64,000 bases of DNA from Paenibacillus donghaensis (GTDB taxonomy: Bacteria > Bacillota > Bacilli > Paenibacillales > Paenibacillaceae). Below, piece by piece: positions 49,377-58,739 of this stretch (within the stretch, counting starts at the first letter, position 1; the number at the start of each line of letters is the position of its first letter). The DNA is taken from NCBI RefSeq assembly GCF_002192415.1, contig NZ_CP021780.1:1364001-1428000 (forward strand), in the 5' to 3' direction. The position numbers and the translations under genes were made by a program. The notes under the pieces were generated by a model. It made no database searches. It was not told the origin of the DNA and saw nothing but the letters and a program-made list of their open reading frames with translations.

Positions 49377-51047
49377 ATGTGGTCACGTATTGTCGCTTTT
49401 ATTCCGGACTGGACAACCTTTATGCTGGCAGCCGTTACCTTGCTGTTTCCGATAGGCTTCTACTATGTATACAGGTCTGTGTATGCCTATGTAGGAAGCG
49501 GCAGGACTGCCGAGCCAGGCACGCCGCGGATGGATTCCCCCATTGAGCAGGGGCAGAACAAGCAACCGGAACAGCAGTCTGCGGCTCCATTATCCTTTAC
49601 AGGCCACTATGATGCAGATCTGCAGTCAGTCCGCTCTACTGTGGGCCAGAACAGTGATGTACATATTCGTGAATTTATCGTAAAAGGGCTGGAGGCCCGG
49701 GCTTCGCTGATTTATGTGGAGGGAATGCAGAATGAAGAGCTGATCAACCAGCAGGTGATGCAGATCCTGATGTTCGAGAACAAAGAGCCGGAGGGCAAGG
49801 ACCAATATAGCTATATCAAGGAAAATATGCTTGCGCTTGCCCAGCTGAGTGAAGCCAAAGACCTGGATGAGCTGCAGGAGCATGTGCTGTTTGGTTATAC
49901 CGCGCTGCTGGTGGAAGGTATGACCGAAGTGCTTCTGGTTGGATTTCCGCACGGCACGGTCCGCTCCGTTGCCGAGCCGACCTCGGAAGCTCTGCTGCGG
50001 GGACCGCGGATCGGGTTTACAGAAGTGCTGAGTGAGAATACATCGCTGCTGCGGCGGCAGGGTCTGAACAAGAATATGGAAATGAAGCAGTTTGTGGTCG
50101 GCAACGAGATCAAGCGGAATCTGGTAGTCGCCTATTTGAATAATATCGTCAATCCCGATCTCCTGCAGGAGGTAATCACACGGGTCTCCAAAATCGATAT
50201 GGATTTCATCGTGGAATCCGGTTATGTAGAGCAACTGATCGAAGATAATTACTTAAGTCCGTTTCAGCAGGCTCAGAATACCGAGCGGCCGGACCGTGTA
50301 ATCTGCGCCCTGCTGGAAGGAAGAATCGCGATTCTGCTGGACGGCACACCGTTTGCGCTGATTGTACCGGTAACCTTCAGCATGCTGCTGCAGTCTCCCG
50401 AGGATTATTATGAGCGCTGGCTTCCGGGAACGCTGCAGCGACTGCTGCGCTTCTGCGCCGCTTTCCTGGCTCTGTTGGCTCCGTCGCTGTATATCTCATT
50501 CATCTCGTTCCATCCGGGATTGATTCCCACCCAACTGGCCATCTCCATTATCGAGACCCGCCAGGGGGTTCCGTTTCCTTCCTTATTTGAGGTGCTGATT
50601 CTTGAGATCTCGATTGAGATTCTGCGTGAAGCCGGGATTCGTCTGCCGAAGCCGATTGGTCCGGCGATGGGCATTGTCGGAGGTTTGATTATTGGTGATG
50701 CCGCGGTGCAAGCGGGGATTGTCAGTCCGTTTCTGGTTATTGTTGTCGCGGTTACCGCCATCTCTTCCTTCTCCATTCCAATGTACAGTGCGGGAATAAC
50801 ACTTCGTATCCTGCGGTTTGCCGGAATGTTATTTGCTGCTGTATTGGGAATGTTCGGAACCATTCTCTTCTTCCTGTTAATCTGCAGCCATCTAACCAAG
50901 CTGCGAAGCTTCGGCGTGCCCTATGTGACACCTGTATCTCCTTTCCGCTTAAGCGACTGGAAGGATCTGTTGCTCCGTGCGCCTTTGTCAATCATGAAGC
51001 GCAGGCCTGAAATGATGAAAACACAGAAAAAAAAGCGCAGATCCTAG
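49377..51047 (+). CDS. GerA-type spore germination receptor A subunit (second operon)
   Basis: A 556-residue GerA-family protein. It differs from the first by an N-terminal membrane segment (about 12-33) and a Pro/Gln-rich linker (PGTPRMDSPIEQGQNKQPEQ) before the soluble domain. Conserved parts are ALLVEGMTEVLLVGFPHG, LLRGPRIGFTEVLSENTSLL, NTERPDRVICALLEGRIAIL and EAGIRLPKPIGPAMGIVGG. ATG 49377 lies nine bases after GGGAG; ATG 49368 is directly against it. Followed by the B and C genes of the same receptor. Confidence 0.9.
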   Translation: MWSRIVAFIPDWTTFMLAAVTLLFPIGFYYVYRSVYAYVGSGRTAEPGTPRMDSPIEQGQNKQPEQQSAAPLSFTGHYDADLQSVRSTVGQNSDVHIREFIVKGLEARASLIYVEGMQNEELINQQVMQILMFENKEPEGKDQYSYIKENMLALAQLSEAKDLDELQEHVLFGYTALLVEGMTEVLLVGFPHGTVRSVAEPTSEALLRGPRIGFTEVLSENTSLLRRQGLNKNMEMKQFVVGNEIKRNLVVAYLNNIVNPDLLQEVITRVSKIDMDFIVESGYVEQLIEDNYLSPFQQAQNTERPDRVICALLEGRIAILLDGTPFALIVPVTFSMLLQSPEDYYERWLPGTLQRLLRFCAAFLALLAPSLYISFISFHPGLIPTQLAISIIETRQGVPFPSLFEVLILEISIEILREAGIRLPKPIGPAMGIVGGLIIGDAAVQAGIVSPFLVIVVAVTAISSFSIPMYSAGITLRILRFAGMLFAAVLGMFGTILFFLLICSHLTKLRSFGVPYVTPVSPFRLSDWKDLLLRAPLSIMKRRPEMMKTQKKKRRS

Positions 51048-51074
51048 CTGCGGCAAAAAGAGAGGGGTGGGTAA

Positions 51075-52178
51075 GTGTTCAGACGCACGGATGATAAAAT
51101 TACTACCTCACAAGCGGCGATATTTCTAACGAATACCGTACTTGGAGCAGGAATCCTGACGCTGCCAAGAATTGTGGTGGAGGCTGTGAAGACTCCTGAT
51201 GCCTGGATGTCCGTTGTGCTGGGCGGGGCATTTATGGTGTTTGTAATTCTGCTGATGGTGAAGCTGAGCCAGCAATTTCCCGGCAAAACCGTCTATCAGT
51301 ATTCGAAGCGGATTGTAGGCACGATTCCGGGCGGGTTCCTGAGTTCACTTCTGATTCTCTATTTCATCATTATCGCCGGATTTGAAATTCGTGTGCTGGC
51401 GGAGGTGACTTTGTTCTACCTGCTGGAAGGGACACCCATCTGGGCGATTGTGATCCCTTTCATCTGGGTTGGAGCCTACCTGGTTTATGGAGGAATCAAT
51501 TCCATTGCGCGTGTATTTCAGATTGTGTTTCCGATCAGTATCCTCATTCTGGTGATTTGTTATATTCTCAGTGCGAGGTTGTTCGATCTCCAGAATTTGC
51601 GTCCCGTACTAAGTGACGGAATACTGCCGGTAATCAGAGGCACGAAATCCATCATCCTGCTCTTTACCGGCGTTGAAGTCATTATGACCCTGGTAGCCTT
51701 TATGCAGCATCCGCAGCAGGCTGTCAAAGGCATGCTGCTGGGATTTGGCGTTCCGCTGATCCTGTACCTGGTGACGGTAGTGGCGGTGGTAGGCGGATTG
51801 TCTATCGATTCGGTAATCACCAGCACCTGGCCTACCATTGATTTGGTGCGCAGCTTTGAAGTATCGGGATTCTTCTTCGAACGTTTCGAAGTTCCGCTGC
51901 TGGTCATTTGGCTGATGCAGATGTTCTGCAACTTCTGCAGTTTTTTCTTTAATGCTTCATTAGGTATTTCCCAAATATTTCATCTGAAGATCCATCCGGT
52001 TATGTTCGCCTTAATGCCAGTAATCTTCATCTCCACCATGCTTCCCAAGCAGATTAATGATGTGTTTAGCATGGGTGAATTCATTGGGAATATGGGGGTT
52101 GTGATCTTCCTGCTGCTACCGGTGCTGCTGTCCGTGGTGCTGATCATCCGCAAGAAAGGAATGAAGCAGAATGTATAA
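51075..52178 (+). CDS. GerB-type germination permease (second operon)
   Basis: A 367-residue integral membrane protein of the spore-germination permease (APC superfamily) family with about ten helices. The start region ITTSQAAIFLTNTVLGAGIL and TLPRIVVEA are typical, as is GVEVIMTLVAFMQHPQQA in the middle. GTG start after AGAGGGGTGGG. It overlaps the GerC gene by eight bases. It forms the ligand-binding B subunit of a receptor whose nutrient is unknown. Confidence 0.92.
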   Translation: MFRRTDDKITTSQAAIFLTNTVLGAGILTLPRIVVEAVKTPDAWMSVVLGGAFMVFVILLMVKLSQQFPGKTVYQYSKRIVGTIPGGFLSSLLILYFIIIAGFEIRVLAEVTLFYLLEGTPIWAIVIPFIWVGAYLVYGGINSIARVFQIVFPISILILVICYILSARLFDLQNLRPVLSDGILPVIRGTKSIILLFTGVEVIMTLVAFMQHPQQAVKGMLLGFGVPLILYLVTVVAVVGGLSIDSVITSTWPTIDLVRSFEVSGFFFERFEVPLLVIWLMQMFCNFCSFFFNASLGISQIFHLKIHPVMFALMPVIFISTMLPKQINDVFSMGEFIGNMGVVIFLLLPVLLSVVLIIRKKGMKQNV

Positions 52179-53367
52179 GCGTGGTTTGGCCAAGCTGCTG
52201 TTGGCTGCGGCGCTTCTGGTCAGTCTGCCTGCTTGCTGGAGCAGCAGGGAGATCGAGGATCTCAGCTTGTACACGGGCATGGCGCTTGACCAAGGGAAAC
52301 CGAGCCTTGTGGAGAAGGAGCTTGAGGAGCGTGGAGGAAGCTACAAGAAGCGGAATACACTGACTGCGACGTTGCAGATCGTACCAGAAAAAATCATCGG
52401 GAACACTAAGACCAAAGACAAGCAGCAGCAACAGCAGCGTTTTTTCAATATTTCCGAAACGGGAGATTCATTGCTGGAAATCTTTCGCCAGTTCTCAATC
52501 CGCCGGGATCGTCCGATTATTGGCCATCACCTGAAGGTGATTGTGGTTTCCGAGCAACTGGCAGCGCAGGAGAATATGCGGCAGTTGATGGACTTTGTGC
52601 TCCGTGACAATGACATCCGTCCCAGCTGCATGGTGTTCCTCAGTGAAGGAAACGCAGCCAAGACCTTGACGACGACTCATCCGGACGAGATTCCTTCGTT
52701 TCGGCTGAGGGATATGATCGGGAACAGATTTCGAACCAACAAGCTCATGGAAGGAGTCAATCTGTCGAAGCTGGATGCGCTGATGCATTCTAAACAAAGC
52801 TTTATCCTGCAGAATATTGTGGAATCGGAGAGCGAGGTGGAGTTCTCGGGAGCGGGTATTATAAAGGGCGAGACTGGCCAATTCATCGGCAACCTGGACC
52901 AGGGGGACGTGGAGAGTATTAACTGGATTAAAGGAGAGATCAAGAGTGGTACGATCAAAGCATATGATGAGGCCGATGAGGTGATTACCTATGAGATCAA
53001 ATCCGCTGAGAGTAAGATCACTGTGAAGGAGAGCGCAGACGATGAGTTATCGTTTCACGTCAAAATAGAGTCGACCGGCCGCCTCATTGAGAAATGGAAC
53101 AATCAGCACCGCAAGCTGGATGAGGCCTATTTGAAGGAATTTGAGAAGCATTTCAAGCAGCGATTGACCGAAATGATCAATCGGACGATGCTGAAGATGA
53201 AGACCACCTATAAAGTAGACGTTGCCGGGTTCGGTCAGCGGCTCAGCATTGAGGAACCTCAAAAGTGGAAGAAAGTAAAAGATCACTGGGACGAAATGTT
53301 CAGTACGATTCCAGTGACCTTTGAAGTGAAGCTTACTATTACCGATTACGGTTCATTCACAGAATGA
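52171..53367 (+). CDS. GerC-type germination receptor lipoprotein (second operon)
   Basis: A 398-residue lipoprotein with lipobox SLPACW (Cys22) followed by SSREIEDLSLYTGMALDQGK, the GerC opening. An insertion rich in Lys/Gln (IGNTKTKDKQQQQQRFFNIS) lies near residue 75. The C-terminal conserved domain includes FEKHFKQRLTEMINRTMLKM. The last gene of the intact A-B-C operon; no clear terminator follows directly. Confidence 0.92.
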   Translation: MYKRGLAKLLLAAALLVSLPACWSSREIEDLSLYTGMALDQGKPSLVEKELEERGGSYKKRNTLTATLQIVPEKIIGNTKTKDKQQQQQRFFNISETGDSLLEIFRQFSIRRDRPIIGHHLKVIVVSEQLAAQENMRQLMDFVLRDNDIRPSCMVFLSEGNAAKTLTTTHPDEIPSFRLRDMIGNRFRTNKLMEGVNLSKLDALMHSKQSFILQNIVESESEVEFSGAGIIKGETGQFIGNLDQGDVESINWIKGEIKSGTIKAYDEADEVITYEIKSAESKITVKESADDELSFHVKIESTGRLIEKWNNQHRKLDEAYLKEFEKHFKQRLTEMINRTMLKMKTTYKVDVAGFGQRLSIEEPQKWKKVKDHWDEMFSTIPVTFEVKLTITDYGSFTE

Positions 53368-53518
53368 CGGAAAAGACGACGGAAAGGCGGCAGCAAGGCC
53401 CGCTCGTCCTGCGGGTGTAACGGTCACCGCGCGTGTCTGCTGCTGTCTGGCAACCCAGCCCCGCTCTAGCAAGCAGTGCAGAACAGCAGCGCCCAGCGCT
53501 CCAGCCGGATTTCTGTAC

Positions 53519-53818
53519 GTGCCGGATAAGTTTGCCTGCGCCGGGTTCACAAGTACCCCCTCGCAGCTTGTGCAGCCTGCAAGGATTACGGAATGTCCCC
53601 TCCAGATTGAGGCCCAGGTCAAGCATATCCGCATTCCGGAGCATGCACCGCATTTTGCCATCGTCGAGACGCAGACCGTTAGGGTCCACGTCCATCAGGA
53701 GCTTGTGCTCGGGGAGCACCATATTAACCCTGCGTTCTGGAACCCGCTGATCTATAATTTCCGCCATTCCTTCGGCTTAAGCCCGGAATGGGGCAAATCC
53801 TACCGCTCGGAGACATGA
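53519..53818 (+). pseudogene. 3' remnant of a flavin-reductase-like gene
   Basis: This 99-residue frame resembles the C-terminal half of flavin reductase-like (FMN-binding split barrel) proteins: FACAGFTSTPSQLVQPARIT, ECPLQIEAQVKHIRIPEHAP, HFAIVETQTVRVHVHQELV and WNPLIYNFRHSFGLS. Normal members are about 200 residues. Upstream, the same frame runs through FLYVP and then loses similarity in a GC-rich stretch, so the FMN-binding half is gone. No ribosome site precedes the ATG. Family assignment is by eye and moderately sure. Confidence 0.5.
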
Positions 53819-53918
53819 GCGGAGATACGAGGGAACGCTAGGCAAGAGAAGGAAGGGTCACCGGAAGGGGCTGTCCCATAAGTAGATTTTCTACGACAGG
53901 GACAGTTCTTCTTCATTC

Positions 53919-53958
53919 TAGAAACCGTAAAAAGTTAATAGAAACCGTAAAAAGTTAA
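53919..53958 (+). repeat. 20-bp direct repeat, two copies
   Basis: TAGAAACCGTAAAAAGTTAA occurs twice in perfect tandem just before the terminator at 53960. The shorter string TAGAAACCGTAAA also occurs inside the group II intron near 44617. Confidence 0.8.
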
Positions 53959-53959
53959 C

Positions 53960-54006
53960 AAAGCCGCGATCCTCCCGTTATTGGAGAATCGCGGCTTTGC
54001 GTTTTT
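53960..54006 (+). terminator. strong rho-independent terminator
   Basis: AAAGCCGCGAT pairs with ATCGCGGCTTT, with an inner CTCC/GGAG stem, and GTTTTTGG follows. It can end transcription from the second germination operon or the flavin reductase remnant. Confidence 0.85.
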
Positions 54007-54226
54007 GGTCCACTCCGCCTTGCTTTAGCACATGATTGTGGAAAAGCGGTAGCGGTCGCCTTGGTCTCCGGATTTTCACCGCCAAGGGGAATGAAAAAAA
54101 TCTGGAGAGCACAGCGATTGGAACAACGTTCCGTTTGCGGAGTGTTCTCACCAAGTGCTACTCGTCCGAGCCTGTCATACCACACCGCGCGACAAGGAGG
54201 CTAAGAATAACAAATGAAGGCCGTCG
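54007..54226. other. non-coding stretch, nothing recognised
   Basis: No gene is supported. A loose inverted repeat (TCTCCGGATTTT and AAAATCTGGAGA, 54074-54108) is the only structure seen. Confidence 0.4.
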
Positions 54227-54413
54227 CCAGTAACCAACGCTTAACTTTCAGACTACTAACGGACTCAGGAGCCTCTATTCAGGCAAAAACCCACTAGTTA
54301 GGGCCTGTTTTTCCAATATAGAGGCTATGAGGTCCGCTAGACTCCAAACCATCGCAGGAATGAGGAAATAGGAGCTATGCGGTCCGCTAGGACGTGGGTT
54401 ATCTGAAGTTCGG
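54227..54413 (-). repeat. dispersed intergenic repeat, family X, copy 3 (reverse)
   Basis: Read on the minus strand it runs from CCGAACTTCAG through CTAGCGGACCGCATAGC, TTTCCTCATTCCTGCGAT, CTAGCGGACCTCATAGCC, AACAGGCC and CTGAGTCCGTTAG to GTTGGTTACTGG. The order equals that of the copy at 11453-11690, with about 50 bases fewer. Confidence 0.7.
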
Positions 54414-54432
54414 TGGCGAAGCCGGTTCTTCT

Positions 54433-54536
54433 TGAAATATAAGAATTTATATGTTGCACGCTATAATTTATCCTTCTATTTCTCGCAGAAACGGATGCCG
54501 CCTCTTGCAGTGGACGGCGAAGCCGTTTCTTCTTGT
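54433..54536 (+). repeat. ~100-bp palindromic repeat, family B, copy 2
   Basis: It contains ATATAAGAATTTATATGTTG, then TTTATCCTTCTATTTCTCGC, AGAAACGG, GGACGGCGAAGCCGTTTCTT and CTTGTTC. A second partial tail, GGCGAAGCCGGTTCTTCTTG, precedes it at 54414-54433. It lies about 150 bases before the second sugar ABC operon. Confidence 0.75.
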
Positions 54537-54687
54537 TCAACGTAGAATTTGGTCCGCTGGCGTGCGAATCCGGTTCACCAGCAGCGGACGATCCTCCCGG
54601 TACGAAGACCGATCCTCCCTATCGGAGGCGCTTCAGCTTCTGATAGGATGAAAGCGTAAACAATAACAGTGTAAAGGAGATTCCGCT

Positions 54688-55647
54688 ATGGGGGTACCTT
54701 CTGGCGAACTGCTTCGCGGCGCCGAACCGGTTCGATCCTCCCGCAAGAAGCTGCAGAACAAATACAAGCTGTTCCTGATGGCTTTGCCGTTTCTTGTGGT
54801 GACCTTTGTGTTCTATTATCTGCCGATCAGCGGCTGGCTGTATGCCTTCTATGATTTCATTCCCGGCATTCCGCTGGCGGATACACCTTATGTCGGGCTG
54901 AAATGGTTCCGGACGATGGTGTCCAATCCCACGCAGACCGCCGAGGTGCTGCGTGTGCTGAAGAATACACTCGCCATGAGCTCGCTGGGGCTGATAACCT
55001 CCGTATTTCCGGTTATCTTCGCCATCCTGTTGTCCGAGATCCGCTCCGGCTGGTACCGCAAGCTGGTGCAGACCTTGACCACGATCCCGAACTTCATCAG
55101 CTGGATTCTGGTCTACGCGCTCGCCTTCTCCTTGTTCTCTGTGGATAACGGAGTGATTACCAGCATTCTGGTGCAGCTGGGATTTGTGGAAGAAGGTCAT
55201 AATTTCCTCGCGTCCAGCTCCAATGTCTGGATTACGATGATAGCCTGGTACTGGTGGAAATCACTGGGCTGGGGGGCAATTCTGTATCTGGCGGCGATTG
55301 CCGGCATTGACCAGGAGCTGTACGAAGCAGCGGAAGTAGACGGCGCCAGCCGGTTCCGCAAAATCTGGCACATCACCGTGCCCGGTCTTATCCCCACCTT
55401 TTTTGTTCTGCTGCTGCTCTCGATCGGCAATCTGGTCAACAACGGAATGGAGCAGTATTTTGCCTTCCAGAATGCGATGAACAAGGACTCGATTGAAGTG
55501 CTGGACCTGTATGTGTACAATATCGCGTTCGCCAACAATTTCCCGTTTGCTACAGCTGTCAGTATGCTGAAATCGGTCGTAAGTGTGCTGTTGCTGTTCG
55601 CGGCCAATACATTGTCCAAGGTTGTGCGTGACGAATCCATCATATAA
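54688..55647 (+). CDS. sugar ABC transporter permease (LplB type), second operon
   Basis: A 319-residue permease with six predicted helices and EAA loop EAAEVDGASRFRKIWHITVP. AAAGGAGA lies seven bases before the ATG. It heads an operon with the next permease and a binding lipoprotein; no ATPase gene is present, as in the first sugar operon. Confidence 0.9.
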   Translation: MGVPSGELLRGAEPVRSSRKKLQNKYKLFLMALPFLVVTFVFYYLPISGWLYAFYDFIPGIPLADTPYVGLKWFRTMVSNPTQTAEVLRVLKNTLAMSSLGLITSVFPVIFAILLSEIRSGWYRKLVQTLTTIPNFISWILVYALAFSLFSVDNGVITSILVQLGFVEEGHNFLASSSNVWITMIAWYWWKSLGWGAILYLAAIAGIDQELYEAAEVDGASRFRKIWHITVPGLIPTFFVLLLLSIGNLVNNGMEQYFAFQNAMNKDSIEVLDLYVYNIAFANNFPFATAVSMLKSVVSVLLLFAANTLSKVVRDESII

Positions 55648-55663
55648 GCAGAGGTGATCCCAC

Positions 55664-56560
55664 TTGAAAATGCGAGCATTAAAGCCTGGTGAAGCCATGT
55701 TTCAGGGTATCATCTACCTGCTCTTCGGACTGTTTACCCTGAGCTGTATCTACCCGTTCTATTATCTGTTCATCAACACGATCAGCGCCAATGATCTAAG
55801 TGCCGGAGGGTATATCAAATATTATCCGCGCGGCATCCATTTCGATAACTATGCCAAGGTGCTCAGCATCAGCGGCTTAAGCCATGCTGCTCTAGTGTCT
55901 GTATACCGGACAGTGGCGGGCACCCTGCTGACGGTTGGCGCATCCGCTTTTCTCGGCTATCTCTTCACCAAAAAAGAAATGTGGGGCCGCAAAATCTGGT
56001 ACCGCAGCGTGGTGGTGACGATGTATTTCAGCGCCGGTCTGATTCCCTGGTACATTACGATGCACAATCTGCATCTGACCAATAATTATCTGGCTTATAT
56101 TCTGCCTTCCATCATTACTCCGTTCAATATCATTCTCGTCAAAACCTTTGTCGAGGCCATTCCGCCCTCACTGGAGGAGTCGGCAAGCATGGATGGCGCA
56201 GGGTATCTGCGGGTGTTCTGGAGTATCATTGTGCCGCTGACCGTGCCGATTCTGGCTACGATTACGATTTTTTCGGCGGTCAACCAGTGGAATTCCTTCA
56301 TTGATACCGCATTTCTGATGACGGATACCCGGTATTACACGCTGCAATTTCTGTTATGGCGTTATCTGAATGAATCCAGCTCACTGGCCGCGCTGATCCG
56401 TAATTCTCCCGATATGGCGGCAAGCATCCAGAATATGCAGACACCGACTTCGGTGCGGATGACCGTTACGATGATTGTAGTGCTGCCGATTCTGATTGTG
56501 TATCCGTTCTTTCAGCGTTATTTCGTCAAGGGCATTATGATTGGGGCGGTAAAAGGCTGA
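55664..56560 (+). CDS. sugar ABC transporter permease (LplC/YtcP type), second operon
   Basis: A 298-residue permease with six predicted helices, EAA loop EESASMDGAGYLRVFWSIIV and C-terminus FVKGIMIGAVKG. The start is TTG at 55664, seven bases after GAGGTG; an ATG two codons later is possible. It follows the first permease by 16 bases. Confidence 0.9.
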   Translation: MKMRALKPGEAMFQGIIYLLFGLFTLSCIYPFYYLFINTISANDLSAGGYIKYYPRGIHFDNYAKVLSISGLSHAALVSVYRTVAGTLLTVGASAFLGYLFTKKEMWGRKIWYRSVVVTMYFSAGLIPWYITMHNLHLTNNYLAYILPSIITPFNIILVKTFVEAIPPSLEESASMDGAGYLRVFWSIIVPLTVPILATITIFSAVNQWNSFIDTAFLMTDTRYYTLQFLLWRYLNESSSLAALIRNSPDMAASIQNMQTPTSVRMTVTMIVVLPILIVYPFFQRYFVKGIMIGAVKG

Positions 56561-56670
56561 TGAAACGGCAGCAGGCAAGGGCTGACCGGCACAGGGCAAC
56601 CCCCGGGTTACACTCTGCATCTGGCGGAGTTGAACTATAGGCAAGGCCATTTAAAGGGAGGGATATAGCA

Positions 56671-58503
56671 ATGAAACTAAGATCAACGCTGCTTCTGCTC
56701 TTATCCGCAATGCTGGTGTTCGTGCTTGCAGCATGCGGTGGAGGAAATAATTCATCGGCACCGGAGTCCACAGCGCAAACAAGCAAGCCTTCGGCTGAGG
56801 CCAGCAGCCCGGTTGCGGAAACGTCGGCACCGGATGACGGTACACTGGACCACTCCAAGCCGCTGAAGCTGACGGTCTTCTCCACAACAGCCAATTATGC
56901 CGGACCGCAGACAGGCTGGTTCGCCAAGATTATCAAGGATAAATTCAATATGGAGCTGGAGATTGTAGCGTCCAACCTGACGGGCGGCGATACGAAGATC
57001 TCGGCGCTGATGGCTTCAGGGGATATGGGAGACATCATCATCTTCGGTGACGACAAGAACCATTATCCGAATGCCATTAAAGGCAAGCTGCTGCTGGACT
57101 GGACCCAGGATGGATTGCTTGAGCAATATGGCAAGGATATTAACGCAACCTTCCCGAAGGCAGTGGAGAAGGCAAAGGTGGCTTTTGGCGGCGGAGCGTC
57201 GGTCTACGGGATCGGAAACAATGTCGCTACCAATCCAAGCGGCCCCTCCGAAGGTAAGGATATGACCTGGGGCCCGGATCTGCGCTGGGATCTCTACCAG
57301 CAGGCAGGTGCACCTGAAATTAAGACGATTGAGGATTACCTGCCAGTGCTGAAGCAGATGCAGGAGCTGGAGCCGAAGAATGAGAACGGCAAAAAAACCT
57401 ATGCCTTCTCGCTCTGGTCCGACTGGGATGGCAACTACAAAATGACACTGGCGAAGCAGTTCGCCAACATGCTTGGCTATGACGAAATTGCCGATACTGC
57501 CGTCTATGTGAAGGCAGATGAGGAGAAGTATTATGATTTCCTGTCGGAGGACAGCTGGTACATGAAGTCCCTGAAACTGTATTATGAAGCGAACCAGATG
57601 GGACTGCTGGACCCTGATTCCCTGACGCAGAAGTTCGATGATGTGGTTGCCAAATACAAGGACGGAAGAGTCCTGTTCTCCTGGTTCCCATGGCTGGGCG
57701 CAGCCAACTATAATACACCGGAAAAAACCGCAGAAGGCAAGGGATTCGCTCTGGTTCCGTTCAAGGATGAGCTGATGTATTCCACCGGCTTCAACGTCTA
57801 TGGCGGAAACGGCATTATCGCCATTGGGGCGAAGGCCAAGGAACCGGCGCGGATTATGGAGCTGATCAACTGGATGTATACCCCGGAGGGCGCGATGATC
57901 TCGGCGGGCAGCGGAACCGCGGTTCCGAACGGACCGGAGGGTCTGACCTGGGAGATGGACAGCAGCGGCAAGCCTGTGGTAACCGATTTCGGCTGGAAGG
58001 CTTACACCGATCAGCAGAATACCCAGGTTCCAGCGGAATATGGCGGCGGGGACTACTACTATGGCTCCAACCAGATGAACTTCTCCTTCGTTGTGCCGGC
58101 GATGGTGAATCCCGACAACAAAGAGCCGTATGACCACAACTTGTGGACGACGACCCTGCAGCGCAATCCCTCTAAGCTCGATAGTGACTGGAGAGCGAAG
58201 ATGGGCGTGCTGACACCGAAGGAATATTTTGAGAAGAACAATCTGCTGGCTGTTGCCCCTCAGGGCTTCACAGGCAAAGAGCCGCTGACAATGGATAAGA
58301 CGCTGGAGCAGAAGAACAAACAAATCGGTACGGTGATCCAGCAAATCTCGTGGAAAATGGTATTCGCCAAGAATCAGGCCGAATATGACAAGCTGAACAA
58401 AGAGCTGCATGACAAGGTGAATGGTCTTGGTTATGCCGAGGTGATGGAATTCTCCGTTAAGAAGGCCGAAGAGCTGTTCGAGGCCCGCAAAAGCGTGAAG
58501 TAA
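56671..58503 (+). CDS. extracellular sugar-binding lipoprotein, second operon
   Basis: A 610-residue lipoprotein (lipobox VLAAC, Cys22; Ser/Glu/Pro linker) of the LplA class. Typical stretches are ASGDMGDIIIFGDDKNHYPN, MELINWMYTPEGAMISAGSG and a C-terminal KLNKELHDKVNGLGYAEVME. AAAGGGAGG precedes the ATG. A terminator follows it, so the YesM/YesN unit downstream is probably transcribed separately. Confidence 0.9.
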   Translation: MKLRSTLLLLLSAMLVFVLAACGGGNNSSAPESTAQTSKPSAEASSPVAETSAPDDGTLDHSKPLKLTVFSTTANYAGPQTGWFAKIIKDKFNMELEIVASNLTGGDTKISALMASGDMGDIIIFGDDKNHYPNAIKGKLLLDWTQDGLLEQYGKDINATFPKAVEKAKVAFGGGASVYGIGNNVATNPSGPSEGKDMTWGPDLRWDLYQQAGAPEIKTIEDYLPVLKQMQELEPKNENGKKTYAFSLWSDWDGNYKMTLAKQFANMLGYDEIADTAVYVKADEEKYYDFLSEDSWYMKSLKLYYEANQMGLLDPDSLTQKFDDVVAKYKDGRVLFSWFPWLGAANYNTPEKTAEGKGFALVPFKDELMYSTGFNVYGGNGIIAIGAKAKEPARIMELINWMYTPEGAMISAGSGTAVPNGPEGLTWEMDSSGKPVVTDFGWKAYTDQQNTQVPAEYGGGDYYYGSNQMNFSFVVPAMVNPDNKEPYDHNLWTTTLQRNPSKLDSDWRAKMGVLTPKEYFEKNNLLAVAPQGFTGKEPLTMDKTLEQKNKQIGTVIQQISWKMVFAKNQAEYDKLNKELHDKVNGLGYAEVMEFSVKKAEELFEARKSVK

Positions 58504-58523
58504 ATCGGAGTAGAGAGTTCAAT

Positions 58524-58565
58524 AAGGCAGGGCAGGGCAGCGAGTAGGCTGTCCTGCCTTTATTC
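58524..58565 (+). terminator. rho-independent terminator
   Basis: AAGGCAGG pairs with CCTGCCTT, with CAG/CTG pairing inside, and TTATTC follows. It lies 20 bases after the binding protein stop. Confidence 0.7.
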
Positions 58566-58668
58566 AAAATATAAGCAAGTATAAGTTTCACCTGAACCTT
58601 TATCCTTCTATTTCTCGCAGAAATTGCCGTCTCTGAATGTAAGGTGAAGCGTTTTCTGCTTATATTCA
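58563..58668 (+). repeat. ~100-bp palindromic repeat, family B, copy 3
   Basis: Outer inverted repeat AATATAAGCA / TGCTTATATT encloses TTTATCCTTCTATTTCTCGC, AGAAATTGCCGTC and GGTGAAGCGTTTTC. This copy shows the complete palindromic outline. Copies 2 and 3 flank the permease/binding protein operon in the same orientation. Confidence 0.75.
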
Positions 58669-58739
58669 ATCCGGGTGATGTCTGGTATTCTTTTAGCATA
58701 GAGTAGAGCGCTTTCATCTGGTGGGGAGGACGGCTGCAG

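Noticed and set aside
53357..53767. Minus-strand frame of 136 codons opposite the flavin reductase remnant
   Set aside because: It is the antisense shadow of the plus-strand remnant, with no ribosome site or motif.
57016..58410. 464-codon open frame antisense to the binding lipoprotein gene
   Set aside because: Long antisense frames are common opposite high-GC-third-position genes; the plus strand has signal peptide, lipobox and operon context.
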